DNA of 53,077 nucleotides, from the NCBI GenBank assembly GCA_019187665.1, contig JABARH010000035.1, forward strand, positions 1-53,077, read 5' to 3'. The notes under the pieces were generated by a model that worked only from the letters and a program-made list of their open reading frames with translations, was not told the origin of the DNA and did not search any database. This document shows positions 1 through 7,429 of this stretch, in pieces. The stretch comes from Anaerolineales bacterium (GTDB lineage: Bacteria > Chloroflexota > Anaerolineae > Anaerolineales > Villigracilaceae). The stretch's first letter is position 1. Every line of letters starts with the position of its first letter. The translations under genes and the position numbers were made by a program.

Positions 1-116
1 GCGCCCGCCGTGGCAAGAAAGAAGGGAGTCGCCGTCCGTTCAGGATCAGCCTCCCCGTGAGTCTGAACGTAGAGGATCTTTTTCACATCGGGGTCGTTCG
101 TCTTCCAGACGCTCAT
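1..116 (-). CDS. DsrE-like sulfur-relay protein, N-terminal part (runs off the window)
   Basis: The minus strand opens with ATG at 114-116, preceded by GGAG about 8 nt upstream, and stays open for 38 codons to the window edge. Residues near the end (PFFLATAG) resemble the start of the DsrE-like protein encoded next door (YPPFILATAAG), which suggests a second member of the DsrE/DsrF fold, whose members bind or relay sulfane sulfur in the cytoplasm. It lies downstream of that gene and of tusA on the same strand, so a sulfur-transfer cluster is likely. An 8-bp repeat array separates the two dsrE-like genes. Only the first 38 residues are visible, so the functional cysteine cannot be checked. Confidence 0.6.
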   Translation of the reverse strand, partial: MSVWKTNDPDVKKILYVQTHGEADPERTATPFFLATAG

Positions 117-138
117 GGGTGGGTCTCCGTGGGGAGGT

Positions 139-310
139 ACACACGTATACACGTATACACGTATACATGTCCTTGTCTACCTGTCTACCTGTCTACCTGT
201 GTACCTGTCTACCTGTCTACCTGTCTACCTGTCTACCTGTGTACCTGTCTACCTGTGTACCTGTCTACCTGTGTACCTGTGTACCTGTCTACCTGTCTAC
301 CTGTCTACCT
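139..310. repeat. 8-bp tandem array, units GT[C/G]TACCT
   Basis: From 175 to 310 there are 17 uninterrupted 8-bp units, GTCTACCT or GTGTACCT, differing only at the third base. Four degenerate units (ACACGTAT type) precede them from 141. The array ends immediately before the stop codon of the minus-strand dsrE-like gene (313-315), on its 3' side. The open frames across it encode only low-complexity Val-Tyr-Leu-Ser peptides and are not credible genes. Related arrays lie at 3026-3153 and 40585-40768. Confidence 0.95.
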
Positions 311-312
311 AC

Positions 313-837
313 CTAAATAAACAACTGCACATCCGCGTCCGCCGCGTACTCGAGGAAGGTCGCCGCGCCGCCGATCTCCGCTTCCTTGATGAAGTCCTCG
401 CGTTTGAAGCCGAAGACGTCCATCGTCATCTGACAGCCGATCAGGCGCACATCCATTTCAATCGCCGTGTCGCGTAATTCCTCGATGGTGGCGACGCCCT
501 TGTTCTCAAAGGTCTGCTTCATTAAAGTAGTGGCGAGCGCGTTGAAGCCAGGCACATTCGTCATAATCAGTTGCGGAATCGGCCAGTTAAGATTCTGGAA
601 GCCCTCGGGGCCGAACGGCATCTTCATCGGCATGGCAGGATTCCCAATCGGAGTAACCTGCGCGCTCAACTTCGGCTTGAGCAGGGTCAGGCCGAAGAAC
701 GTAAAGAAAATGCCCACCTCCCAACCCATCGCGCCCGCCGCGGTCGCGAGGATGAACGGAGGATAGGCCCAGTCGAGAGTTCCTTTTGAAGCGATCAGCG
801 CGAGCCGCTTCGGAGCGTTCGGATCAGATTTGGACAT
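313..837 (-). CDS. DsrE/DsrF/DrsH-like family protein
   Basis: This 174-residue protein resembles the DsrE2 type of peroxiredoxin-like sulfur-carrier proteins (DsrE/DsrF/DrsH-like). Members pass sulfane sulfur between carriers such as TusA and often associate with the membrane. The early block YPPFILATAAGAMGWEV and the later LIGCQMTMDVFGF block, with a cysteine at the usual position, are what I recognise. Start ATG 835-837 has a strong AAAGGAGG ribosome site, the same as the tusA-like gene upstream, so co-expression is plausible. The stop codon touches the 8-bp array. Family assignment is firm; the sulfur donor or acceptor cannot be read from sequence. Confidence 0.85.
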   Translation of the reverse strand: MSKSDPNAPKRLALIASKGTLDWAYPPFILATAAGAMGWEVGIFFTFFGLTLLKPKLSAQVTPIGNPAMPMKMPFGPEGFQNLNWPIPQLIMTNVPGFNALATTLMKQTFENKGVATIEELRDTAIEMDVRLIGCQMTMDVFGFKREDFIKEAEIGGAATFLEYAADADVQLFI

Positions 838-935
838 GTCAGCCTCCTTTGGCCTTTATCATTGTGAAATGCGCAGCAGACGTTAATAGCGAGACGCATA
901 GCAGACGTTCTTTCACGCCCGCGCAAACCTCAAGA

Positions 936-1175
936 TTATTTCACTCGTTTGATGTAAAAAACAAACTTGCCGTCCTCCTGCATCGAACGCAGTAATTCAT
1001 TCCCCGTCTGCCTGCTCCACGCCTCCATATCGGGCGGCGCGCCTGGGTCGGTGGCGACCATCTTCAACACCTGACCGATCTCCAGCGCCTTGACTGCCTT
1101 CGACGCTTTCACCACAGGCATCGGACACAACATCCCCGAGCAATCGAGAACCTGATCCTCTTTGATCACATCCAT
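936..1175 (-). CDS. TusA-family sulfur carrier protein
   Basis: This 79-residue protein has the TusA fold signature: LDCSGMLCPMPVVKASKAV, with the CPxP motif carrying the sulfur-accepting cysteine. It is a small cytosolic protein that carries sulfur as a persulfide. I chose ATG 1173-1175 over an upstream in-frame start because AAAGGAGG sits 6 nt before it and because the extension has no homology-like features. It is the first gene of a minus-strand tusA-dsrE-dsrE group. The substrate pathway (thiolation, sulfur oxidation or reduction) is not shown by the window. Confidence 0.9.
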   Translation of the reverse strand: MDVIKEDQVLDCSGMLCPMPVVKASKAVKALEIGQVLKMVATDPGAPPDMEAWSRQTGNELLRSMQEDGKFVFYIKRVK

Positions 1176-1248
1176 CGCAGCCTCCTTTGTTGACGCAATG
1201 ATAACCCCGCCAACGCGTTCGCGCCATCCCGTTAACGGGTGAGACGCG

Positions 1249-1285
1249 CCTCCCCCGCGCGGGGGATGTGGGTATAATCCCACTC
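1249..1285 (+). promoter_or_regulatory. Promoter-like -10 box abutting the kinase start, with upstream palindrome
   Basis: TATAAT at 1273-1278 lies 7 nt before ATG 1286, so transcription would begin at or next to the start codon (leaderless). Just upstream, 1249-1266 is a perfect GC palindrome (TCCCCCGCG/CGCGGGGGA) that could be an operator or hairpin. No good -35 box is visible. Confidence 0.5.
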
Positions 1286-3022
1286 ATGCTCGCGAAACTG
1301 GAAACCCTCTTTCGTTCAGACCGCGTCTTCGTCTTCCTCGTCGTCTTTCGCTGGGCAGCGCTTCTTCCCGCGCTCCTCACCTTGCGCGTCACGCCCTCGT
1401 TCATCCCGCCCCTCTCGGCGCTTCTCGCCGCCAGCCTGGTCAACCTCGCCATCTCGTTTTTCCACACGCGGCTCAACCGACTCGTCGTCGCGCGCCCGCT
1501 CCTCATCGGCGTTGACCTGCTCTTCGCCGCCTCCCTCCTGACCCTCAGCGGGGGATCGCGCAGCCCATACTTTCTCTACGCCCTCAGTCCCCTGCTCGCC
1601 AGCGCGTTCTTTTTTCAGATGCGCGGCGCGCTCATCTCGGCTGGAATTTTCACGCCGCTCTATTTTCTCGCCGACCTGCTTGCGCATCGCTTCTCCGACG
1701 GGCAAACGGGTGAGGCCATCGCCATCGCGACCCAACTCGCGGCCATCTGGCTGATCCCCGCCCTGTTCGCTTACCCCGCGCTCCTGTTGAAAACCGTCCA
1801 CCAGACCAGCGACCAGCTCACCCTCGCCCGCGACCAACTGGCCGAACAAAACGTAAGCCTCGGCGCGGCGCATCGCCAGCTGCGCGTCATCCACGAACTG
1901 ACCGTCCTCCTGCAAGCCGCGCCCGACCTCGTCTCCGTCCAGCAGCGCGTCCTCGGCGCGGTCACCACAGGCCTCGGCTTCCGCCACGCCGTCGTCGGAC
2001 TCGTGGACCCCGCCCGCGAAGAACTCGGCGACTGGGTGCTGCACCCCGTCAACTCCTCCTTCCCCAGGGCCGCGCCGCTTTCCATTAAAGAAGAGAACGG
2101 CGAAATTTTCAAATCCCTGCTTGAACGAAAACGACACCGCACAGACGCGCCCGATGAAATCCTTATCGCCCAGCCCGCGCTCAACGCCTGGCTCAAAACC
2201 AGCGAGTGGATGATCCTGCCTCTTTCGCTGCGCGAACATGCCGTGGGAGTCCTGCTCGTCGAAATGGACAAGACCGCCGTCCTGACGCGCGCCCGCGAAG
2301 AAGCGCTGACCAACGTCTCGAATCAAGCCGCCCTCGCGCTTGGCACCACCATCCTGTGCATTGACCGCGCCCAGCGCCTCGCCGTCGAAACCGAGCGTAA
2401 CCGCATCGCCCGCGACATCCACGACACCGTCGCCCAGTCTCTTTTTGGAATTGTCTACTCGCTCGACGCCTGCATCACCATGCTCCCGCATCAAGCCGAA
2501 GACGTGAAGCGCGAACTGGCCGACCTGCGCGCCCTCGCTTCCAACGCGCACGACGAGGTGCGCCGCTCCATCTTTGACCTGTGGCCCTCCGCGCTGACCC
2601 TCGACCTGTTCAAATCCGACATCTCCGCCTACGTCAACAGTTGCTGCCGCCCAAAACAATTCCGCATCGAATTCGAGACCGAAGGAAATTTCGACAGCCT
2701 CCCCTCTGGCCTGCGCCGCGCCGTCTATCGCATGGCGCAGGAGGCGCTCGCCAATTCCGCGCGGCATTCGGGCGCGCCCTCCGCAAAACTCCGCCTCGCC
2801 GTTGACGATGGCGAAGTATCTCTCATTATCAGCGACGCAGGCCGCGGCTTCGACCCGTCCGCCGCGCTCTCGCGCAGTCATAACCGCGAACACTTTGGCC
2901 TGCATGGACTTCAGGAACGCGCCCGCGCCCTCGGCGGCAATTGTGAAATTCACAGTCAACCCAACGCGGGCGCTCGCGTTTCGATCCGTCTCCCGCTGGA
3001 GCGCCTGCCAGTGCACGCGTGA
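1286..3022 (+). CDS. NarL-family sensor histidine kinase with membrane and GAF domains
   Basis: This 578-residue kinase has about five to six hydrophobic segments in residues 15-170, a short coiled linker (about 170-205), a GAF-like domain (about 205-355), a HisKA_3 dimerisation/phosphoacceptor helix with ETERNRIARDIHDTVAQS (His379), and a C-terminal HATPase with AQEALANSARHSG (N box) and DAGRGFDP (G1). It should autophosphorylate on His379 and pass phosphate to the response regulator downstream. The in-frame GTG at 1268 is rejected because a TATAAT box lies between it and ATG 1286. The stop codon is followed after 3 nt by an 8-bp repeat array that separates it from its partner gene. The signal is not identifiable. 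Confidence 0.9.
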   Translation: MLAKLETLFRSDRVFVFLVVFRWAALLPALLTLRVTPSFIPPLSALLAASLVNLAISFFHTRLNRLVVARPLLIGVDLLFAASLLTLSGGSRSPYFLYALSPLLASAFFFQMRGALISAGIFTPLYFLADLLAHRFSDGQTGEAIAIATQLAAIWLIPALFAYPALLLKTVHQTSDQLTLARDQLAEQNVSLGAAHRQLRVIHELTVLLQAAPDLVSVQQRVLGAVTTGLGFRHAVVGLVDPAREELGDWVLHPVNSSFPRAAPLSIKEENGEIFKSLLERKRHRTDAPDEILIAQPALNAWLKTSEWMILPLSLREHAVGVLLVEMDKTAVLTRAREEALTNVSNQAALALGTTILCIDRAQRLAVETERNRIARDIHDTVAQSLFGIVYSLDACITMLPHQAEDVKRELADLRALASNAHDEVRRSIFDLWPSALTLDLFKSDISAYVNSCCRPKQFRIEFETEGNFDSLPSGLRRAVYRMAQEALANSARHSGAPSAKLRLAVDDGEVSLIISDAGRGFDPSAALSRSHNREHFGLHGLQERARALGGNCEIHSQPNAGARVSIRLPLERLPVHA

Positions 3023-3025
3023 ATT

Positions 3026-3153
3026 GTCTACGTGTGTACCTGTCTACGTGTGTACGTGTGTACCTGTCTACGTGTGTACGTGTGTACGTGTGTACCTGTC
3101 TACGTGTGTACGTGTGTACGTATGTACCTGTCTACGTGTCTACCTGTGTACGC
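3026..3153. repeat. 8-bp tandem array, units GT[C/G]TAC[C/G]T
   Basis: Sixteen contiguous 8-bp units differ almost only at bases 3 and 7, each either C or G (GTCTACGT, GTGTACCT, GTGTACGT, GTCTACCT). The array begins 3 nt after the kinase stop codon and ends about 40 nt before the response-regulator start, inside what looks like one transcription unit. Confidence 0.95.
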
Positions 3154-3191
3154 ATCCGCCAACTACGTAACCGTCAAACTACCAAATCCCC

Positions 3192-3833
3192 ATGCCCAAC
3201 CCCATCCGCGTTCTCATCGTTGACGACCACGCCGTAGTCCGCAAAGGGCTGGCGATGGTCTTGAAATTGGAATCCAGCCTCGAGGTCGTGGGCGAAGCGG
3301 AGAATGGCCGCGCGGGACTCGCAGCCGCGCAGAGTCTGAATCCCGATATCGTCCTCGTGGATCTGGTCATGCCCGAGATGGACGGGCAGGCGCTGGCGCT
3401 GGCGCTGCGGAAATCGAATCCCGAAATCAAAGTGATGATGCTGACAGGCACCGAAGTGGACGACCGCGTCTTCGATCTGGTGGCCGCGGGCATCGAAGGG
3501 TACGTGCTGAAAAATATCGAACCGTCCGAGTTGATCGGCGCGATCCGCGCGGTGATGCGCGGCGAGGCCTATCTGCACCCCGACGTGATGAGGCAGATCG
3601 CTAAAAAAATGCGCGGTGCAACGAATCCCGCCCCATCCGTTTCGCTCACCCCGCGCGAACTCGATGTCCTCGAATGGATGGCGACGGCCAACACGTACAA
3701 ACAGATCGCGAAGCGACTCAACGTGGGGGAAGAGACGATCCGCAGCCACGCGAAAAGCATTTTGGAAAAGTTGCGCCAGCCCAACCGCGCCCAGGCCGTG
3801 CTGGCTGCGATGAGAATGGGACTGGTCAAATAG
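3192..3833 (+). CDS. NarL/FixJ-type response regulator
   Basis: This 213-residue protein has a receiver domain (residues 5-120) with acidic pair D11-D12, phosphoacceptor D57 (DIVLVDLVMPEMDG) and a conserved lysine near 107 (GYVLKN), then a LuxR/GerE helix-turn-helix (about 148-208: SLTPRELDVLEWMA...TIRSHAKSILEKL). It should bind DNA when phosphorylated by the kinase at 1286-3022. No Shine-Dalgarno sequence is visible before ATG 3192, so translation may depend on read-through from the kinase mRNA across the 8-bp array, or on an unrecognised signal. A hairpin terminator candidate follows at 3979-4019. Confidence 0.92.
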   Translation: MPNPIRVLIVDDHAVVRKGLAMVLKLESSLEVVGEAENGRAGLAAAQSLNPDIVLVDLVMPEMDGQALALALRKSNPEIKVMMLTGTEVDDRVFDLVAAGIEGYVLKNIEPSELIGAIRAVMRGEAYLHPDVMRQIAKKMRGATNPAPSVSLTPRELDVLEWMATANTYKQIAKRLNVGEETIRSHAKSILEKLRQPNRAQAVLAAMRMGLVK

Positions 3834-3882
3834 GTTCTTGTTTCCCCCATTCGGCCCAATGAAATGCGCCGTATCTTTACAG

Positions 3883-3972
3883 TAGACATCTTGCAAAAGC
3901 GCGCTAGAGAACGCACATGACGCCCTTGCGTAGACGACGTTCTCTAACGTCGGTTGACTTATGCAAGAGATC
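3883..3972. repeat. Twin-hairpin repeat element (AGAG and CTCT loops)
   Basis: The outer arms TCTTGCA and TGCAAGA pair. Inside lie a degenerate GCGCT-AGAG-AACGC hairpin and a perfect CGACGTT-CTCT-AACGTCG hairpin (3935-3952). The left arm, TAGACATCTTGCAAAA (3883-3898), recurs with one change at 47774-47789. Similar CTCT-loop hairpins lie near 11.9, 28.15, 30.74 and 36.6 kb. Confidence 0.7.
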
Positions 3973-3978
3973 AAGTAA

Positions 3979-4019
3979 CCAACAAAGAACCGACCTTCTT
4001 CGAGTCGATTCTTTGTTGG
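3979..4019. terminator. Long hairpin between convergent genes
   Basis: CCAACAAAGAA (3979-3989) pairs perfectly with TTCTTTGTTGG (4009-4019). CGAC/GTCG extends the stem after one mismatch, leaving a 9-nt loop. It lies between the response-regulator gene and the convergent serine-hydrolase gene, as expected of a two-way terminator, but there is no clear T-tract. Confidence 0.55.
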
Positions 4020-4034
4020 CAGATTCAACTTGTC

Positions 4035-6326
4035 TCACGGGCAATACGGACTCAACTTGTTCGCCTCATGCACGGCGTTGTACCAGCTAAACTCCTCGTT
4101 GTCGCTGAAGTAGTAATAGGTTGCGCCGTTGGGCATCATCACAACGGTGATACCGCCATAGCCGGACATGAAAGGTGTATAGAATGTGCACGTATATTGC
4201 GGGAACGCGGCGGGGGTGAAATCTTCCGCCCAGAAGGCATTGTTATATTTGAAGCCTGTTCCGCCGGTCGTATCCACGCCTCTATCGGAGGGATCGTCCT
4301 GCATAGAATCGGCGAGCATATCTGCGTTGAGGATCTGCGTCCCGTTCGCGAAGCCGTTGTCGTTGTTGAGAAATTTGGCGACCTTGGCGATATCATCTTG
4401 AGTCCAGAAGAGACCGTATCCGCCGAACGGCGCGCCCGTGGACGAATTGTCCGTGCGGATGGCGCTCATGCCCGCGCTTAACTTGATCGGCGCGAACACT
4501 TCATTCTTGAGCATGTTGTAAATATCCGCGCCAGAGCCTTCCTGTGATTGCAGATAATTATTCATCGCGCGCGTGACGATGAACGTATCGGACGTGTGAT
4601 AGGTCCAGTAGGTGCCAGGCGCAGCCTTATACGGGAAGTTGAACGCGGCAGTGATCTTGGTGGAAAATGGTTCAGCAAGGAAGAAGTCACTCATATATGA
4701 GCCGTCTTCATCAGACATATACCCTGCTACACGATAATTTCCTGTCGCCATGTCAATCGTGTTATTGAATGTGACGTTCGTCCACACGCCTGGGCTGGAT
4801 GTGTATTCAGGGACATAATCCCTGATGAGCAGGTTGTAAACTCCGCTTCCGTATTTTTGACCGAGACGCATGAGCGCGATTCCTGCAAATGATGTCTTGG
4901 CTGTTGAATAGGATGCGGCGCGCATGTTCTCGCAGAAGGCGTAGGTCCCGTAACGAGTGTTGCAACCCGAAACATAATTGACGCCGTTATAGACCACGCC
5001 ATAAAACGTCATATGCGCGGGAGTGACTCCACTGCCGAAGACGGAAACGTTCACGCCAGAGGCAGGATAATCGGAGGCGAGCGCAGGTATCGGCTTGGTC
5101 GGGAGGCGGTTCCCCACTTCCGTCGCGTGATTCGCTTTGAGAGTCGCGGCGTTAGTCACGGCGTACGATGTATATGTCCCGTTGAGTTGTCCCCATAGAT
5201 TCACTTTGTAATACGCGCACGTCTCCTGCGTGATCTGATAGCGGACTTTCGAGATGCCGCTGTTGTTGAAGAGGAAAGTCATCACGCCGTTGTGTGTGCA
5301 ATTTGCATTTCGTTCGATCAATGCAAACGGGAAGGATGCGCGTGAATATCCGTTATCGGAATTTTCTTTCCAGGCGCGTCCAGGTCCGATGAGGTAATTC
5401 CAATTTGGATGACCCGTGTAGATCAAACCTTGAGTCGCGGGGATTAAGTGACTTCCATTTTGCACGAACTCAAAACTGAACTCAGGCAAATGTTTGCGCG
5501 GATGATCGCCGTTGCCCGTGTAGGCAAAACTATCTTTGATCTCTGAAAATCCGCCGCTTGTCGCTTCGTTGGATAATTCAAGCCGACCCTCAAAGGCATG
5601 GTCGGGCATGGCGGCATTGACGGGCAACGCGAACGCGCTGTCATCCACTGGCGCGGAGGATGAGCCAGTGAACAGGTCGTTATAAGTCAACAACGCGCGC
5701 GTGACGTTTCCATTTCCAGTGAGCGGATCGCCAGGGACAGAACCGCCAGGCGGAGGCGTGGGAGTCGGTCCCTGCGGCGTGTTGGTGGGAGTTGGTGTAT
5801 TCGTCGGCGGCGTGCCAGCCGTGCCAGTGACCGTTATATCTTCGGCATAACAATAATCGCCAGTCGTCGCGCCATTGCCGCGATAACGGACTTGGAAATT
5901 CGCATTTTGATTCGCGCCAGCAACATTATTGGCTGTGCCATTGAAAAATGTAGAATTATCCTGTCCGTCATTCAATGTGCCGATGGCAGTCCAGCCACTG
6001 CCTGTATTGACTTCGATATAACAGTGGTCAGCGCTTTCCAACGATGATGCCGCCAGATTCCATGTGACAGAAATATTGGAATAGCCGACGGTTGAAACCG
6101 TGCGCGTGATGCTCGCGCTCCCCCGCAAGCGGACTGAGTTCGGTTGAATAACGGGATACGCCACACTTGAAACGTTTCCACTTGTTGTCCAACCTGAATA
6201 TCCGCTGTTAAAATTCGTGAAATAGATCTGCGAAGACTGCGCCTTCACTGCGCTGGGAATACAACTCAGAAGCAAGGCAAGGACCAGAAACACTGCAAAC
6301 GCGGCGGGGAAGAATGACCTTTTCAT
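4035..6326 (-). CDS. Secreted serine hydrolase of the beta-lactamase/class C fold
   Basis: This 763-residue protein begins with a signal peptide (about residues 1-29, ending near SAVKAQ). A beta-rich accessory domain follows (about 30-170, like a jelly-roll carbohydrate-binding or discoidin-type module), then a Pro-Thr linker with repeated PTNTPTP/TPTPPPGG (about 172-200), then the catalytic region. The SxxK motif appears as YSTAKTS near residue 475, the acyl-serine signature of penicillin-binding-protein-like serine hydrolases. It is probably exported and may act on peptidoglycan or an ester substrate. Start ATG 6324-6326 has AAAGGAG upstream. The accessory domain and linker are unusual for the family. 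The Tyr and C-terminal His/Lys motifs are not obvious to me, so the exact subfamily is open. Confidence 0.7.
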   Translation of the reverse strand: MKRSFFPAAFAVFLVLALLLSCIPSAVKAQSSQIYFTNFNSGYSGWTTSGNVSSVAYPVIQPNSVRLRGSASITRTVSTVGYSNISVTWNLAASSLESADHCYIEVNTGSGWTAIGTLNDGQDNSTFFNGTANNVAGANQNANFQVRYRGNGATTGDYCYAEDITVTGTAGTPPTNTPTPTNTPQGPTPTPPPGGSVPGDPLTGNGNVTRALLTYNDLFTGSSSAPVDDSAFALPVNAAMPDHAFEGRLELSNEATSGGFSEIKDSFAYTGNGDHPRKHLPEFSFEFVQNGSHLIPATQGLIYTGHPNWNYLIGPGRAWKENSDNGYSRASFPFALIERNANCTHNGVMTFLFNNSGISKVRYQITQETCAYYKVNLWGQLNGTYTSYAVTNAATLKANHATEVGNRLPTKPIPALASDYPASGVNVSVFGSGVTPAHMTFYGVVYNGVNYVSGCNTRYGTYAFCENMRAASYSTAKTSFAGIALMRLGQKYGSGVYNLLIRDYVPEYTSSPGVWTNVTFNNTIDMATGNYRVAGYMSDEDGSYMSDFFLAEPFSTKITAAFNFPYKAAPGTYWTYHTSDTFIVTRAMNNYLQSQEGSGADIYNMLKNEVFAPIKLSAGMSAIRTDNSSTGAPFGGYGLFWTQDDIAKVAKFLNNDNGFANGTQILNADMLADSMQDDPSDRGVDTTGGTGFKYNNAFWAEDFTPAAFPQYTCTFYTPFMSGYGGITVVMMPNGATYYYFSDNEEFSWYNAVHEANKLSPYCP

Positions 6327-6406
6327 GTTCTCTCCTTTGGTGAAAAAAGTTGAACAACGCAGACCGATTGCCGAAACTAATTTTTTAGCAGTGAGCCAAA
6401 ACCTCA

Positions 6407-6473
6407 GCCACTGATTTCACGGATTCACACGGATTGTTCTAATAAATCAGTGAAATCTGTGTAAATCCGTGGC
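6407..6473. repeat. Imperfect inverted repeat (CACTGATTTCACGGATT type)
   Basis: The arms starting at GCCACTGATTTCAC and ending at AATCCGTGGC can fold on each other. A related sequence occurs at about 38070-38100 (CGTGAAATCCGCGCGATCC). It lies in the 187-bp gap between the serine hydrolase and the nitrilase gene; nothing else is seen there. Confidence 0.6.
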
Positions 6474-6513
6474 AAAGAAATTCTTTCACGAGAAGCCTAC
6501 TGATCCATTTTTA

Positions 6514-7419
6514 TCAACGCGACCCCAACTCGCGCTTGAACTCCAACTTGCTCAGCCCCCCGAAACTATCAGCAGGCATTTTCCCATTTTGATACATCGG
6601 GAAGGTATGACCCGAGTCTCTTAACTGCTTCAGCGTTTGCGCCAGACCGAGGGTGCCGAACTCACGCGTCCGCGTGGTGTGATCGAGGTCTATCATCTCC
6701 GTCATAAAAGTCTGGCTCGTCCCCGCTTCCTGCATCACGCGCCCGTCGGGGTCAATGATCGTGGAGCGCCCTCCGCCCCACTCGCCGATGCCGTTGACGC
6801 TCACGAAATAACATTGGTTGAACAACGCGTTGGCGCGCGCCATGATCAACTCCAGCGGACGATCCGACGTGGGCGTCAGCGTCGGCTGGATGATCACCTC
6901 CGCGCCCATCCACGCCAGCGAGCGCGCCGTTTCGGGGAACCACATGTCGTAACAAATGCACAGACCGAACCGCCCCACATTCGGAATATCGAACACGCAA
7001 AACGAATCGCCCGCGCTCGTCCCCGCTTCATACGGAAGCCACGGGAACATCTTGCGATACTTCGTCACAATGTCGCCGTCGGGCGAGATCACCACCGACG
7101 TGTTGTACATCTTCCCGTCTGCGATCTCCCACATCGAGCCTGGCACAAGCCACACGCGCGCCTTGCGCGCCAACTCGCATAAACGATCCGTCTGCGGTCC
7201 AGGCACGGGTCCGCTGTTCTTCTTCCACCAATCCGCATCAATCGGCGTTTTGAACTGCACCAGCCCAGGCACCACCAACTCATGGAACACCACCATGTTC
7301 ACCCACGGAAAACCTTTGTGGATGTTCAACGTCACGTCCGACATCTTCTCGAACGTGCCGTCCATGTCCCATGTTTTCACAGACATTTGCACTCCCGCGA
7401 TTCCAAATAAACGACTCAT
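6514..7419 (-). CDS. Carbon-nitrogen hydrolase (nitrilase superfamily)
   Basis: This 301-residue cytosolic enzyme has the nitrilase triad in order: Glu47 (VVFHELVV), Lys123 (TKYRKMFPW) and Cys156 (CICYDMWFPE). It should hydrolyse an amide or nitrile C-N bond. I use ATG 7417-7419 rather than the ATG 7 codons upstream because GGAG lies 6-7 nt before it. It begins 11 nt after the ABC ATPase stop codon, whose TGA overlaps the ribosome site, so translation is coupled to the importer operon. This suggests that the imported compound, or a product of it, is an amide or nitrile (inference). The conserved C-terminal half fits aliphatic-amidase-like branches, but the substrate is unknown. Confidence 0.88.
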   Translation of the reverse strand: MSRLFGIAGVQMSVKTWDMDGTFEKMSDVTLNIHKGFPWVNMVVFHELVVPGLVQFKTPIDADWWKKNSGPVPGPQTDRLCELARKARVWLVPGSMWEIADGKMYNTSVVISPDGDIVTKYRKMFPWLPYEAGTSAGDSFCVFDIPNVGRFGLCICYDMWFPETARSLAWMGAEVIIQPTLTPTSDRPLELIMARANALFNQCYFVSVNGIGEWGGGRSTIIDPDGRVMQEAGTSQTFMTEMIDLDHTTRTREFGTLGLAQTLKQLRDSGHTFPMYQNGKMPADSFGGLSKLEFKRELGSR

Positions 7420-7429
7420 GATCAACTCC

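Noticed and set aside
139..310. Octamer arrays considered as CRISPR arrays
   Set aside because: There are no unique spacers; units are contiguous 8-bp repeats and no cas genes are near.
57..477. Overlapping small ORFs across the octamer array (also at 3019-3237 and 40591-41014)
   Set aside because: They exist in several frames only because the array lacks stop codons; the peptides are low-complexity Val-Tyr-Leu-Ser/Arg-Val-Tyr repeats with no ribosome site.
1316..3016. Long 566-residue minus-strand ORF opposite the kinase gene
   Set aside because: It is a GC-rich antisense shadow; the plus strand has complete kinase motifs and a proper start.
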